DNA of 64,000 nt from Paenibacillus sp. DMB5 (GTDB lineage Bacteria; Bacillota; Bacilli; Paenibacillales; Paenibacillaceae): positions 124,001-188,000 of the forward strand of contig NZ_LRAC01000163.1 of the NCBI RefSeq assembly GCF_001517085.1, written 5' to 3'. The translations under genes were made by a program, and so were the position numbers. Positions 1-9,228 of the stretch are shown in pieces. Position 1 is the first letter of the stretch. Each line of letters starts with the position of its first letter. The notes beneath the pieces are model-generated. The model did no database searches, had not been told where the DNA came from, and saw only the letters and a list, made by a program, of their open reading frames with translations.

Positions 1-1628
1 AACCGCCTGCAGCCGGCTCAGGAAATCCGCTTCGTTCTCTGCTCCGGAGTAGCCCCAGCCCTCCTGCTCGCTTTTTTTAAAGGCAATGCCCCCGAACTCT
101 GACACAAGCAGCGGCTGCCCTGGTAAGAAGCGCCTCCCACAAAAATCCTGCGGTTCGCCGGCATGGCACTAACGGCCGATTCTACCGAGGCATATCTCCG
201 TTCCAAAACTTCCCGGCAGCTCTCATAGTCGTGGATGGTAACCAGGTCTGTCGTCATATGTTCCCAGCCGTCATTATACACCACCGGTCTTGTTCCATCG
301 AGGGATTTGGTCAGATGATACATGGCCAGCCCGTGCTGCTGCTGGCGCCCATCAACCTGCACATTGGGAATCCCCCAGCTCTCATTAAGCGGAACCCACG
401 TCACAATGCAAGGATGGTTATAGTCACGCTCCATAATCTCCAGCCATTCCTGCGTAAACCGCCGGACATAGGCTTCGGAGAATTCATAAGCATTCGCCGC
501 CTCACTCCATACCAGCATGCCGAGCCTGTCGCACCAGTACAGAAAACGCGGGTCCTCCGTCTTCTGGTGCTTGCGGACACCGTTAAAACCCATCTCCTTA
601 GCCAGCTCGACATCGCGCCGCAAATCACCGTCAGTGGGAGCGGTCAGAATCCCTCCAGGAAAATAGCCCTGGTCGAGGACAAGCCGCTGATAATACGGCC
701 GGTTGTTCAGGCATAGCTGCCCGTCCTCAACAGATATTTTGCGCATCCCGAAATAGGCATCCGCTTCATCTATAACAATTTCACCGCGGACAAGCTGAAG
801 CCGGATATCATATAGATTCGGATGCTCCGGACTCCACAGCCGCCCAAGCCCGTGATCGGTAAAGTCGCCCAGTCCGATGCTCCGCTGGTGTTCAGCCCCG
901 TTAATTGTATATTCATCCTCAGCAATCTGCTCCTGTTCAAAACTTATCCTGATACGGAGTTTAAGCTTGTCTGACGCCTCATACCCTTTAAAAAACGTAT
1001 GGATCCGGACTTCGTTGCGGTCAATATCAGGGGTGAACATTGTTTTGGACAAATGAACTTCAGATACCGGCTCAAGCCATACACTTTGCCAGATTCCGGT
1101 TGTACGGGTGTAAAAGATGGAAGCAGAGTTCTCCAGCCAATACTGCTTCCCCCTTGGCAGGGTGACATCACGGCTGAAATCCTCCGCCCGCACCACAATT
1201 CTGTTGCCGCCTTCAGCCAGCGCTGCCGTAATATCAGTCTGAAAAGGGGTATGCCCCCCTTCATGCATAGCTACAAGCTGCCCGTTCACCCAAACCTTGG
1301 CCAGATAATCAACAGCCCCGAAATGCAGCACAACCCTTCTGCCGCTCCAGTCTGCAGGAATGTCAAACGTTCTACGGTACCACACCACATCGTGAAAAGA
1401 AGGGTCGCCAATCCCGCTCAGCCTGCTCTGAAATGCAAACGGCACCTGAATCGTCCTGGAAGAGAAAGCATCCGTGTCCCCCAGATACCAGCGTTCCGTC
1501 TCACCTGCCCGTTCATCATCAAAGCTGAAATCCCATTGTCCATTGAGGCTTAACCAATCCTTGCGGACAAACTGGGGTCTTGGATATTCCGGACGGGGGA
1601 TACATGTACTTACGGATTCTGTCGCCAA
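1..1628 (-). CDS. Glycoside hydrolase family 2 protein (partial, frameshifted)
   Basis: GH2 enzyme of the beta-galactosidase/beta-glucuronidase type. It has the N-terminal jelly-roll (LNGQWDF, VWYRRTF), the Ig-like middle domain and a TIM barrel with acid/base Glu in PLNESWG. The nucleophile motif SEFGG lies in another frame: near 139-146, after NRRIF, the frame shifts and the family sequence resumes as FLPGQPLLVSEFGGIAF. One missing base explains this, perhaps in the T5 run (A5 at 141-145 on the plus strand). The restored frame runs open through base 1, so the C-terminus is outside the window. The preferred start is TTG at 1626-1628 behind GGAG, because an ATG at 1724 would lie at or before the predicted transcription start (about 1723). 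No signal peptide is seen, so the enzyme is probably cytoplasmic. The substrate cannot be told from sequence. Confidence 0.85.
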
Positions 1629-1729
1629 AATGAGCTTCACTCCTGCCCTTGTATGTTTTGTTACTAATTTTCTGTAATATACTCTTCTTTTAGCAAACGT
1701 TAAAACACAATACGCGTAATTCAATTCAG

Positions 1730-1766
1730 ATTATAAGGACGTTTCCAATGACTGTCAACGCTTTCA
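1730..1766 (-). promoter_or_regulatory. Sigma-A promoter with overlapping cre site for the GH2 gene
   Basis: On the minus strand TTGACA (1753-1758) and TATAAT (1730-1735) are separated by exactly 17 bases. TGAAAGCGTTGACA (1753-1766) overlaps the -35 box and matches 13 of 14 positions of the CcpA cre consensus TGWAARCGYTWNCW. A second 12/14 match lies in the leader at 1692-1705. Glucose repression through CcpA is inferred. Confidence 0.8.
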
Positions 1767-2215
1767 GGTGCTGATTTTTCAAGAGATATCCGGATAGGTA
1801 TAGCTTGTAGCTCACACCTGCAAAATTTATTTTATTACAATATTATTGTAATAAATAATAAAGGCCATGCTCCACTCTTTCTTTTCAAAAATGTCCGATA
1901 CTCACAGACCGCTTACAGCCTGATAAAAGACAGCTGCAGCTCCAGAAAATGACCTGATTCTCCCAAGCCGACAAACTTCACATTGTCCGGTAGAAAAAAC
2001 AGGCCTTTTATGATAGACTCACTAATAACAATGGCACGCTGCCTGCTGAAGCAGGACAGTCTGGCCCTGTTAATACGGCATTATTTTTTATAGAAACGGC
2101 TCCGCCCTCCTTCTGCAAGATGAAGCTGGACCCCGTTATTTCTATAATCCGCAGACACGCAGCTTTCGGGATTGCAATGCGTTAATGCGACACTATATCC
2201 GTTCAACAAATTTCG
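1767..2215. other. Gene-free spacer ahead of ilvD
   Basis: No convincing open reading frame, T-box or other riboswitch consensus is seen. A small perfect hairpin (CCTGCT-GA-AGCAGG, 2042-2055) is the only structure noticed. In particular there is no GGGTGG-type T-box that would link ilvD to branched-chain amino acid supply. Confidence 0.4.
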
Positions 2216-2230
2216 GGAGGGAATGTTAAT

Positions 2231-3916
2231 ATGGCAGCCAAGAAAATGCGTTCAGACATGATTAAAAAAGGCTTCGACCGTGCTCCGCACCGCAGTCTCC
2301 TGCGTGCAGCCGGAGTTAAAGAGGAGGATTTCGGCAAACCGTTCATCGCGGTCTGCAACTCCTACATTGATATTGTACCTGGTCATGTTCATCTGCAGGA
2401 ATTCGGCAAAATCGTCAAGGAAGCGATCCGCGAAGCCGGCGGCGTTCCTTTTGAATTCAATACGATCGGCGTAGACGACGGAATCGCCATGGGCCATATC
2501 GGTATGCGCTATTCACTGCCAAGCCGTGAGATCATCGCTGATGCACTGGAAACCGTTGTTTCCGCGCACTGGTTCGATGGTATGGTCTGCATTCCCAACT
2601 GTGATAAAATTACCCCCGGCATGATGATGGGCGCCCTGCGCGTCAACATCCCGACCATCTTTGTCAGCGGCGGACCAATGAAAGCCGGCGTAGACAGCAA
2701 GGGCAATAAGCTCTCCCTGACCTCCGTATTCGAAGGCGTAGGCGCGCATCAGGTCGGCAAAATTAACGACGCTGAGCTTCTGGAGCTTGAACAATACGGC
2801 TGTCCGACCTGCGGTTCCTGTTCCGGCATGTTCACCGCGAACTCCATGAACTGTCTCGCAGAAGCTATGGGTCTAGCCCTTCCGGGTAACGGCACAATCC
2901 TGGCTGTTGCTGAAGAACGCAGAGATTTCGTACGCAAATCAGCAACCCAGCTGATGGAGCTGATCAAGCTGGATCTGAAGCCGCGTGATATTGTAACCAA
3001 GGAATCGCTGGATAACGCCTTTGCTCTTGATATGGCAATGGGCGGCTCGACAAACACAGTGCTTCACACACTGGCCCTGGCTCAGGAAGCTGAAATCGAT
3101 TATCCGCTGGAGCGTATCAATGAAGTGGCTAACCGCGTACCTTATCTGGCCAAGCTGGCTCCTGCTTCCGACATCTTCATCGAGGACGTTGACCGTGCAG
3201 GCGGCGTAAGCGCCGTGCTGAACGAGCTGCTCAAGAAGCCGGGCGCTCTCTTCGGCGACTGCATGACCGTTACCGGCAAAACCATTGCCGAGAATGTCCG
3301 CGGTCACGAAATTCTGGATACCAGTGTCATTCATAAGCTGGATAATCCATACTCCGAAGTAGGCGGTCTCGCGGTACTTTACGGCAACCTGGCACCGGAA
3401 GGCTCGATCATCAAGGTCGGTGCGGTTGACGCATCTGTAGGCGGCTACCACAAAGGACCGGCGATCTGCTTCGACTCTCAGGAAACGGCGCTGGAAGGCA
3501 TCGCTAACGGCAAGGTTAAAGAAGGCCATGTCGTAGTTATCCGTTACGAAGGTCCGAAGGGCGGACCGGGTATGCCGGAAATGCTTGCCCCTACCTCCCA
3601 GATCGTCGGCATGGGCCTCGGCGCCAAAGTCGGCCTCATCACCGACGGACGTTTCTCCGGCGCATCCCGCGGCATCAGCATCGGCCATATCTCGCCGGAA
3701 GCTGCTGAAGGCGGACCTATCGCGTTCGTTGAAGACGGCGACATCATCGAGCTGGATCTGATCAACCGAAAGATCGAGCTGCTGGTTGATGAAGAAACCC
3801 TCGCGACCCGCCGCTCCGGCTGGAAGGGCTTTGAACCTAAGGTCAAGAAAGGCTATCTGGCCCGCTATTCCGCGCTCGTTACCAATGCAAGCAAGGGCGG
3901 CGTGCTGAAGATTTAA
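2231..3916 (+). CDS. ilvD: Dihydroxy-acid dehydratase
   Basis: Dehydrates 2,3-dihydroxy-isovalerate and 2,3-dihydroxy-3-methylvalerate to the 2-keto acids in valine, leucine and isoleucine synthesis; cytoplasmic iron-sulfur enzyme. At 561 aa it has the normal family length. The cluster cysteines are visible in AVCNSY, IPNCDKITPG and YGCPTCGSCSGMF, and the C-terminal half has TDGRFSGASRG with the serine thought to act as base. The ATG follows a strong GGGAGGG box. It stands alone: no ilvB, ilvC or leu gene is adjacent, and a good terminator follows at once. The frame is intact. Confidence 0.97.
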   Translation: MAAKKMRSDMIKKGFDRAPHRSLLRAAGVKEEDFGKPFIAVCNSYIDIVPGHVHLQEFGKIVKEAIREAGGVPFEFNTIGVDDGIAMGHIGMRYSLPSREIIADALETVVSAHWFDGMVCIPNCDKITPGMMMGALRVNIPTIFVSGGPMKAGVDSKGNKLSLTSVFEGVGAHQVGKINDAELLELEQYGCPTCGSCSGMFTANSMNCLAEAMGLALPGNGTILAVAEERRDFVRKSATQLMELIKLDLKPRDIVTKESLDNAFALDMAMGGSTNTVLHTLALAQEAEIDYPLERINEVANRVPYLAKLAPASDIFIEDVDRAGGVSAVLNELLKKPGALFGDCMTVTGKTIAENVRGHEILDTSVIHKLDNPYSEVGGLAVLYGNLAPEGSIIKVGAVDASVGGYHKGPAICFDSQETALEGIANGKVKEGHVVVIRYEGPKGGPGMPEMLAPTSQIVGMGLGAKVGLITDGRFSGASRGISIGHISPEAAEGGPIAFVEDGDIIELDLINRKIELLVDEETLATRRSGWKGFEPKVKKGYLARYSALVTNASKGGVLKI

Positions 3917-3930
3917 TTGTTTATATTCAG

Positions 3931-3964
3931 GCCCCGGACGTGTGAGACGTCCGGGGCTTTTTTG
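3931..3964 (+). terminator. Rho-independent terminator of ilvD
   Basis: GC-rich stem (GCCCCGGACGT and ACGTCCGGGGC) with a short loop, followed by a run of seven T, 14 bases after the ilvD stop. Confidence 0.93.
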
Positions 3965-4056
3965 TGTCCCGGCCTCTGCTGCACTCGCGTCCTGGGCTCC
4001 CTTGGACGAAATGAACGACACCTGCATTTGCAGGCAGCGTCTCCGCCAAACGAATA

Positions 4057-4240
4057 ACTGCAATTTGTACAGATAAAAGGCCTGTTTTTGCCGGAAATGG
4101 CCATATAGCTGTATTCTGTGCAACTAAAACACCGTATAAAGCCGCTTTGGAGCGATTCTGGCTGAAATAGCTGCACATAGTACATTTATAAGGCCAACGC
4201 ATCCGGATAAGACCGTTTTAAGTGTATAAAGTGCAGCTAA
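4057..4240. repeat. Palindromic intergenic repeat, family B, copy 1
   Basis: About 185 bp of non-coding DNA that aligns over its length with 57222-57405. Shared blocks include ATAGCTG, GACCGTTTT/TACCGTTTTT and TGCAGYTAA. The element is itself an imperfect inverted repeat: its left end (TAACTGCAATTTGTACAGAT) resembles the reverse complement of its right end. No transposase or real gene lies inside. It occupies most of the ilvD-deacetylase spacer. Confidence 0.7.
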
Positions 4241-4325
4241 GCTTACAAGTAGGCGGGTAATCCGCCAAACTATATTCAGTATTAGACGAAAATAAGAGAA
4301 CGACCGGCAGGTCGCGTAACAGAAA

Positions 4326-4355
4326 CAAAAAAGACAGGGGCTTCAATAGCCCCTG
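4326..4355 (-). terminator. Rho-independent terminator of the polysaccharide deacetylase gene
   Basis: CAGGGGCT-loop-AGCCCCTG (4335-4355) followed on the minus strand by TCTTTTTTG. It lies about 145 bases past the stop codon at 4499. Confidence 0.75.
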
Positions 4356-4498
4356 CCCTGTCTTGTCTTGTCTTTTCTTGCAAAAGGTTATAACGATAAT
4401 AATAGCCTGGTTACTGCTTAATGCTAATAAAGCCAACGATCGCTGACCAGATTATACTCACTTAGCTGACAAATCAACGAATCTACCCGCTGAGCAGC

Positions 4499-5878
4499 TT
4501 AATGTACAACCGTCGCTCCCGGAAGCTCTGCCTCCAGGGCAAGTTCCTCTTCCCTTACCCGTTCACGCGCCTTAACCTGCTTCTGCGGCCGCTGGTGGTT
4601 CATCCTGCCCAGCAGCTCCGATACCGGCATCAGCATCATCTTCGGCACCAGCACCTCACTGCGTTCCTTGAGCCGTGCACCGCCTGCCGGATGAATGACG
4701 CTGAGCAGAATGCTCAGATAAAACTTGGTCGAACGGGCAAACCAGCCGTCCGGCAGATCCAGCACCATAAAGCCGAACTTCTCCGGCCCGCGGTTGAGCA
4801 TGCTCACCCCGTACAGCGCCTTGGCCTCTGCGAGATCTACATCTGCAGCAATCCGCTCTGCCAGCACCGGCAGATCCTTTTCCATGCGGCGGATCATCCG
4901 GATGGCCAGCTGCGCAGAGGACCGGGAGTGCACGCCGAGCTCAAAGAGCTGTCTGTTGTCGATGTGCAGCTCGATGATCGGATCGCCCTTGGTCAGGCGT
5001 TCGCCGTTATCCATCAGCACAGGTTCCCCCTGATACTTGCGCAGCCGGTAATGCAGGAACGGGTCAGCGGGTGCAATCGTCTTGATCCGGAACAGGAACT
5101 GGAAGCACTGCTCCCAGATCAGCCACAGGCCGACGACCAGCCGTTTGCCGTAGGAGAGCTGTGTGACCGGGGAGGTCTGCACCTGCCGGATCATCTCGTC
5201 GATCCGGATGCTCCGCAGGCCCCGGCGGCGGGCCTCATCCAGCATCCGTTCGAGGGCAACCAGCATATGCTCCGGCGCTTTCGGATCGGCACCGAGGGTC
5301 GTTCCGCAATCATGCAGAAGCATCACCTCTCCGGGACCCAGCTTGTTAAGCAGCTTGCCAGCCAGGCGTTCTGCGCCAAGCTTCTCCTTCCAGTCGCCGA
5401 ACATTGCCGACCATAATACGATCTGCACCTGGCGGCGCTTGGAGAAATCGAACAGGTTGACGATGCCCCACGGCGGCCGGTAGTACGTGCTGCGTACACC
5501 TGTAATACTGTAAATAATGTCATCTGTGCGCTTGATCTGCTGCTTGACGGTTGCAGGCCGCATCAGCCAGTTTGTTTTGTGCACATAATTATGGATTCCG
5601 ATGAGATGACCCTCATCATGGATACGCTTTATAATCTCCGGATTCTGCTCGGCGTGTGAGCCGACGACAAAGAAGGTTGCCTTGGCATCATACCGTTTCA
5701 AAAGATCCAGCAGCAGCGGTGTATAGTGCGGGTCCGGCCCGTCATCAAAGGTCAGGGCAAATTCACTGCGCCCGATTCCTTTGCGGAAGACGCGGTAACC
5801 GAAAATTCTGCTGATCATCCCGGGAATGAAAGCATAGAAGGTAGAAATGTAAAATAACCAGAGCAGCAAAGTCTGCAT
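4499..5878 (-). CDS. Membrane-anchored polysaccharide deacetylase with extra C-terminal domain
   Basis: 459 aa. Residues 1-25 form a hydrophobic anchor, so the catalytic part should face outward. The NodB domain (about 38-225) keeps its motifs: FDDGPDP with D45/D46, H96 and H100 (HNYVH), RPPWG and LLHDCG, the metal-dependent carbohydrate esterase 4 set that removes N-acetyl groups from peptidoglycan or another polymer. Residues about 245-440 form a second domain (GDPIIELHIDN) that may correspond to the YkoP type; that assignment is from memory. GGGG precedes the ATG. Single-gene unit with its own terminator. Substrate unknown. Confidence 0.85.
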   Translation of the reverse strand: MQTLLLWLFYISTFYAFIPGMISRIFGYRVFRKGIGRSEFALTFDDGPDPHYTPLLLDLLKRYDAKATFFVVGSHAEQNPEIIKRIHDEGHLIGIHNYVHKTNWLMRPATVKQQIKRTDDIIYSITGVRSTYYRPPWGIVNLFDFSKRRQVQIVLWSAMFGDWKEKLGAERLAGKLLNKLGPGEVMLLHDCGTTLGADPKAPEHMLVALERMLDEARRRGLRSIRIDEMIRQVQTSPVTQLSYGKRLVVGLWLIWEQCFQFLFRIKTIAPADPFLHYRLRKYQGEPVLMDNGERLTKGDPIIELHIDNRQLFELGVHSRSSAQLAIRMIRRMEKDLPVLAERIAADVDLAEAKALYGVSMLNRGPEKFGFMVLDLPDGWFARSTKFYLSILLSVIHPAGGARLKERSEVLVPKMMLMPVSELLGRMNHQRPQKQVKARERVREEELALEAELPGATVVH

Positions 5879-6138
5879 GTATATTCCCCGCTTTTCCAGA
5901 GTTGACTTTGGCTCGTCTTACGGGTACGGCCAAGTAGGGTGACACCTATCGGACAGTTCCGAAAAAAAACGTTACCCCCTATTTTAACACAGGTCATAAA
6001 GAAAAAGACGCATTTTTATTAAAATCGTGTACAATGAATGGAAGATAAATTTGTCATTATCTCTAAAAAGAAACCAATGTTATGGAGCAACGTAAAATCA
6101 GCTAAATCCGTGTAATGGAAAAGGAGTCGTGTTAATCT

Positions 6139-7333
6139 ATGCTGCCGCTGTACAAAAAATATTGGCGAACGTTCTTTGACATCGGGCTGGTCGTGCTGAC
6201 GGTGTATCTCGTTATGCTCGCGTTCAGCAAGCTGTACCAGCTCGCCGCGCCTGTATTTCTGTCGTTTTTTGTTTTCCTGTTGATTGAGCCGCTGGCCCGC
6301 TTCCTTAACCGCAAAGGCATGGGCAAGCCCTTTGCCTCAGCCATCTCGGTGCTGCTGTTTCTGGTCATTCTGCTCGGTATCCTGTTTGGTGCCGGCTTGC
6401 TTATCGCCACCCAGGCGCTGCACTTCCAGGATAGCCTGCCGAGGTACACGCAATCATCCAGCTGCATTTCACCGAAGCCACTACATATCTACAACAGCAG
6501 ATTGATGCACTGCCGGCCGATCTGACCGATAAAATCAACGGCTATTTCACAGATGCCACCAATGTCCTGTCTGACTGGCTGGTTGTTTTCCTTAAATATA
6601 TGATCGGAGCGCTTGGTTCCTTCTCTTCCTTTATGGGTAATTTCGGCATTGCAATTATTCTTGCCTTTTTCCTCAGCATGGAGATCAAGGACTGGCGCAA
6701 AATTGCCCATGACAAAATGCCCAAGACGTTCAAGACTGCTTACGCTTTTGTCCAGGGGAATGTTTTTAAGGCCATTGGTTCTTATCTCAAGGCTCAGCTG
6801 ATCCTGATCGGCATCACCTTCGTTATTGTACTGGCCGGCTGCTCATTCTTGGAACCGGCAATGTGCTGACAATGGCGCTGATCTGCGCCGTATTCGACGT
6901 GCTGCCGCTGCTGGGTGTATCCACCATCCTGATTCCCTGGATCATCTACCTGTTCATTGTCGGCAACACTTCCCTAGCCATCGGACTGATCGTGCTGCTC
7001 GCCGTTGTACTGATTGTAAGACAGCTGCTGGAGCCCAAAATTACCGGTAATTCCATCGGGGTCTCCTCCGCTTTCCTGATGCTGTCCTTTGTAATCTTCT
7101 CTATGTCGGCCTTCGGTGTCGCCGGACTGATTCTGTCGCCGATTCTGCTCATTCTGATCAAGGAGCTGATCCAGCAGGGCTATCTGCAGCGCTGGATCTA
7201 TCTCCCGCAGGAAGAGTTTATTGTATCCCCGTTCGCCGCATCCGGTCCGTCCACTGCCGGCGGCACGGTGTCCGGTGATTCCGCCGCTGAGCCTCAGGCT
7301 CCGGAAGAGGCGGACAGCAAATCAAAAATCTGA
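6139..7333 (+). CDS. AI-2E family transporter, YrrI-like (two frameshifts)
   Basis: Polytopic membrane protein of the AI-2E/PerM/YrrI family (many transmembrane segments, hydrophobic from residue 14 on). The reading frame is broken twice, each time by one missing base. Near 6440, DSLP should continue as EVHAIIQLHFTEATTYLQQQ. Near 6838-6842, IVLAG should continue as LLILGTGNVLTMALICAVFD. With both repaired the protein is about 398 aa, normal for the family, and ends in a hydrophilic tail (EEADSKSKI). Its last 40 bases overlap the 3' end of the opposing penicillin-binding protein gene. In B. subtilis, yrrI is near alaS and pbpI, which fits the yrr-like block further right. The transported substrate is unknown. 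Confidence 0.85.
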
Positions 7334-9078
7334 CCGAACAGCCGGGTAGCGGTATGTTCACTCTCGGGGTCCACGTTCTCAACAGCAACGGAGACAGCAT
7401 ACCGGGGATGGTCTGCCGGCCCGTAGCCGATAAACCACTGGTTGTTGCGCGGCACACCCTTCACCATCGTCTGGGCCGTTCCGGATTTGCCGGCGACCGG
7501 CCACTGCGTGCTGCGCAGCCGTTTGCCGGTTCCCTCCGTAACGACCAGGCGCATCCATGACAGCAGTGCCTGTGAGGTCCCGCGGGAGATGGCGCCTGCG
7601 GAAGCCGGCGCCAGATGGGCGGGCAGCTCCTGCAGCGTCTGCCCGTTCCGGAACGCGACGCGCTGCAGAATGCGCGGCGCCCGCACTTCCCCGCCATGCA
7701 GCAGCGTCACTACCAGATTCGCCGCCTGCAGCGGCGTCATGGTTACATCCCGCTGGCCAATGGCGGTCTGCACCCTGGCCCCGGCGTCGTCCGGTACCAG
7801 GGTGCTGAAGATCCGGCCCGGCTGCTCGCCAGCCAGCGGCCGGAGCAACGGCTGGCCCAGCGTGTCCGCAGCCTGCCAGCCGATGTCCCTGCCCAGGCCG
7901 AGCGCAAGCGCTGAGGCCTGGAGCTGAGCGCCGCTGAGCCGCTCGGCCAGCGTAGCGAATACGGTATTGCAGGACACGGCGAACCCTTGCGCCAGCGTGA
8001 GGGAGCCGTGTTGTTTGCCGTGCGGGCAGGACAGGTGATACCTGCCGAATTCGCCGGAGCAGAAGAAGCGTTCCTCCGGCGAGGTCAAGCCGGCTTCGAG
8101 GGCTGCGGCGGCTGTAACAATCTTGAAGACCGAACCGGGGATAGCCGCCTGCAGTGCCCGGTTGTTCCATTCGCCCCCTTCGGGCGAGATATGGTCCGGG
8201 TCATATAGGGGCAGTGAAACCATAGCTTCAATGTCCCCTGATCTGGAGTCCAGCACAACCACCGCCCCTTCCTTCATCCCGGCTTCCACAGCCAGCTTTT
8301 CTATCCCTTCCTGGAGCTCTTTATCTATAGTGGTATATACAGAGAGCGGATAATACGGATTCCCAGGTGTCCTAACTTTCAGTTCGCTGCCGGGAAGCCG
8401 GTTGCCGCGGGCATCCACCTGTGCAAAGACTTCCGTATGACCGACTCCCTGCAGCAGCGGCTCCAGCGTCTTCTCAAGCCCGGCCGTTCCGGCCAGCGGA
8501 ACCCGCAGTCCGGTCGGAGACTGCTTAGCGGCCGCAGGTGACATCTCAGACAGATACCCCAGCCACTGGCGTCCAGATGCAGCTCCGTCATATCTGCGGG
8601 CAAACGGCAGCGCGCGAACGTAGCCGAGCTCAAGCTGTTCTACCTGCTCCGCCTGATCCTGGGTCAGCGCCAAAGGCTTCCGGCTTCCGGCCGAAGGCCA
8701 GAGCAGCGGCTCTTTCAGGCCGCTGATCCGGCTCTCCAGCTCGCCGTACGTCACTCCCAGCACAGTGGCAAGCCGCTGCAGCTTCGGTCCGTCTGCCGCT
8801 CCCTTCCGCTCCTCTTGCGGAAAAAATGCCGCCGTCCATACCGTCTCGCCGGCAAGCGGCTTGCCGCTCCGGTCATAGAGCCGCCCTCTCCCGCTGTCAA
8901 GCACCATCTCCCGCTCACTTTGAATTTCGGCCATTTGGGCCATGGTATATGCGGCGCCCGGCACGTTCCTGTCCTTCAGCACAAGCTGCACCCAGGCCAG
9001 CCTGATTATCAGAACTCCAACAAGAGCCGACAAAATAAGCAGGCTCCAGACAATACGCTTTTTGATGTATTTATGCAA
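7294..9078 (-). CDS. Class B penicillin-binding protein (PbpI/YrrR-like transpeptidase)
   Basis: Peptidoglycan D,D-transpeptidase. The preferred start is TTG at 9076-9078 behind GGAGG (spacing 8), giving about 594 aa and placing one N-terminal membrane segment (KRIVWSLLILSALVGVLIIR) directly after the start; an upstream ATG would add 41 residues with no family match. A dimerisation domain comes first, then the transpeptidase domain with SVFK (Ser316, Lys319), SCN (369-371) and KSGTAQ. It is anchored outside the membrane and should act in wall synthesis, possibly sporulation-related as for class B PBPs of this type. The 3' end overlaps the AI-2E gene tail to tail by 40 bp. Confidence 0.92.
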   Translation of the reverse strand: MHKYIKKRIVWSLLILSALVGVLIIRLAWVQLVLKDRNVPGAAYTMAQMAEIQSEREMVLDSGRGRLYDRSGKPLAGETVWTAAFFPQEERKGAADGPKLQRLATVLGVTYGELESRISGLKEPLLWPSAGSRKPLALTQDQAEQVEQLELGYVRALPFARRYDGAASGRQWLGYLSEMSPAAAKQSPTGLRVPLAGTAGLEKTLEPLLQGVGHTEVFAQVDARGNRLPGSELKVRTPGNPYYPLSVYTTIDKELQEGIEKLAVEAGMKEGAVVVLDSRSGDIEAMVSLPLYDPDHISPEGGEWNNRALQAAIPGSVFKIVTAAAALEAGLTSPEERFFCSGEFGRYHLSCPHGKQHGSLTLAQGFAVSCNTVFATLAERLSGAQLQASALALGLGRDIGWQAADTLGQPLLRPLAGEQPGRIFSTLVPDDAGARVQTAIGQRDVTMTPLQAANLVVTLLHGGEVRAPRILQRVAFRNGQTLQELPAHLAPASAGAISRGTSQALLSWMRLVVTEGTGKRLRSTQWPVAGKSGTAQTMVKGVPRNNQWFIGYGPADHPRYAVSVAVENVDPESEHTATRLFGQIFDLLSASSGA

Positions 9079-9228
9079 GGTTATTCCTCCCGCTTGCCGC
9101 CTGTACCTAATCCGGTCAGGACTTCTGCACCTATTATGCCCACCTTCCGGATAAATTACATAACCCTGCATCAGCGAAATAAAAAATCCGTACCATCCCA
9201 ATGGACAGTACGGCTAATAATAGTCATT

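Noticed and set aside
1860..2230. Possible T-box or other riboswitch ahead of ilvD
   Set aside because: The conserved GGGTGG-type T-box core and a leader terminator are both missing.
2939..4123. A 394-codon open frame opposite ilvD and its terminator
   Set aside because: Antisense to conserved ilvD and running through its terminator and a repeat; no family features.
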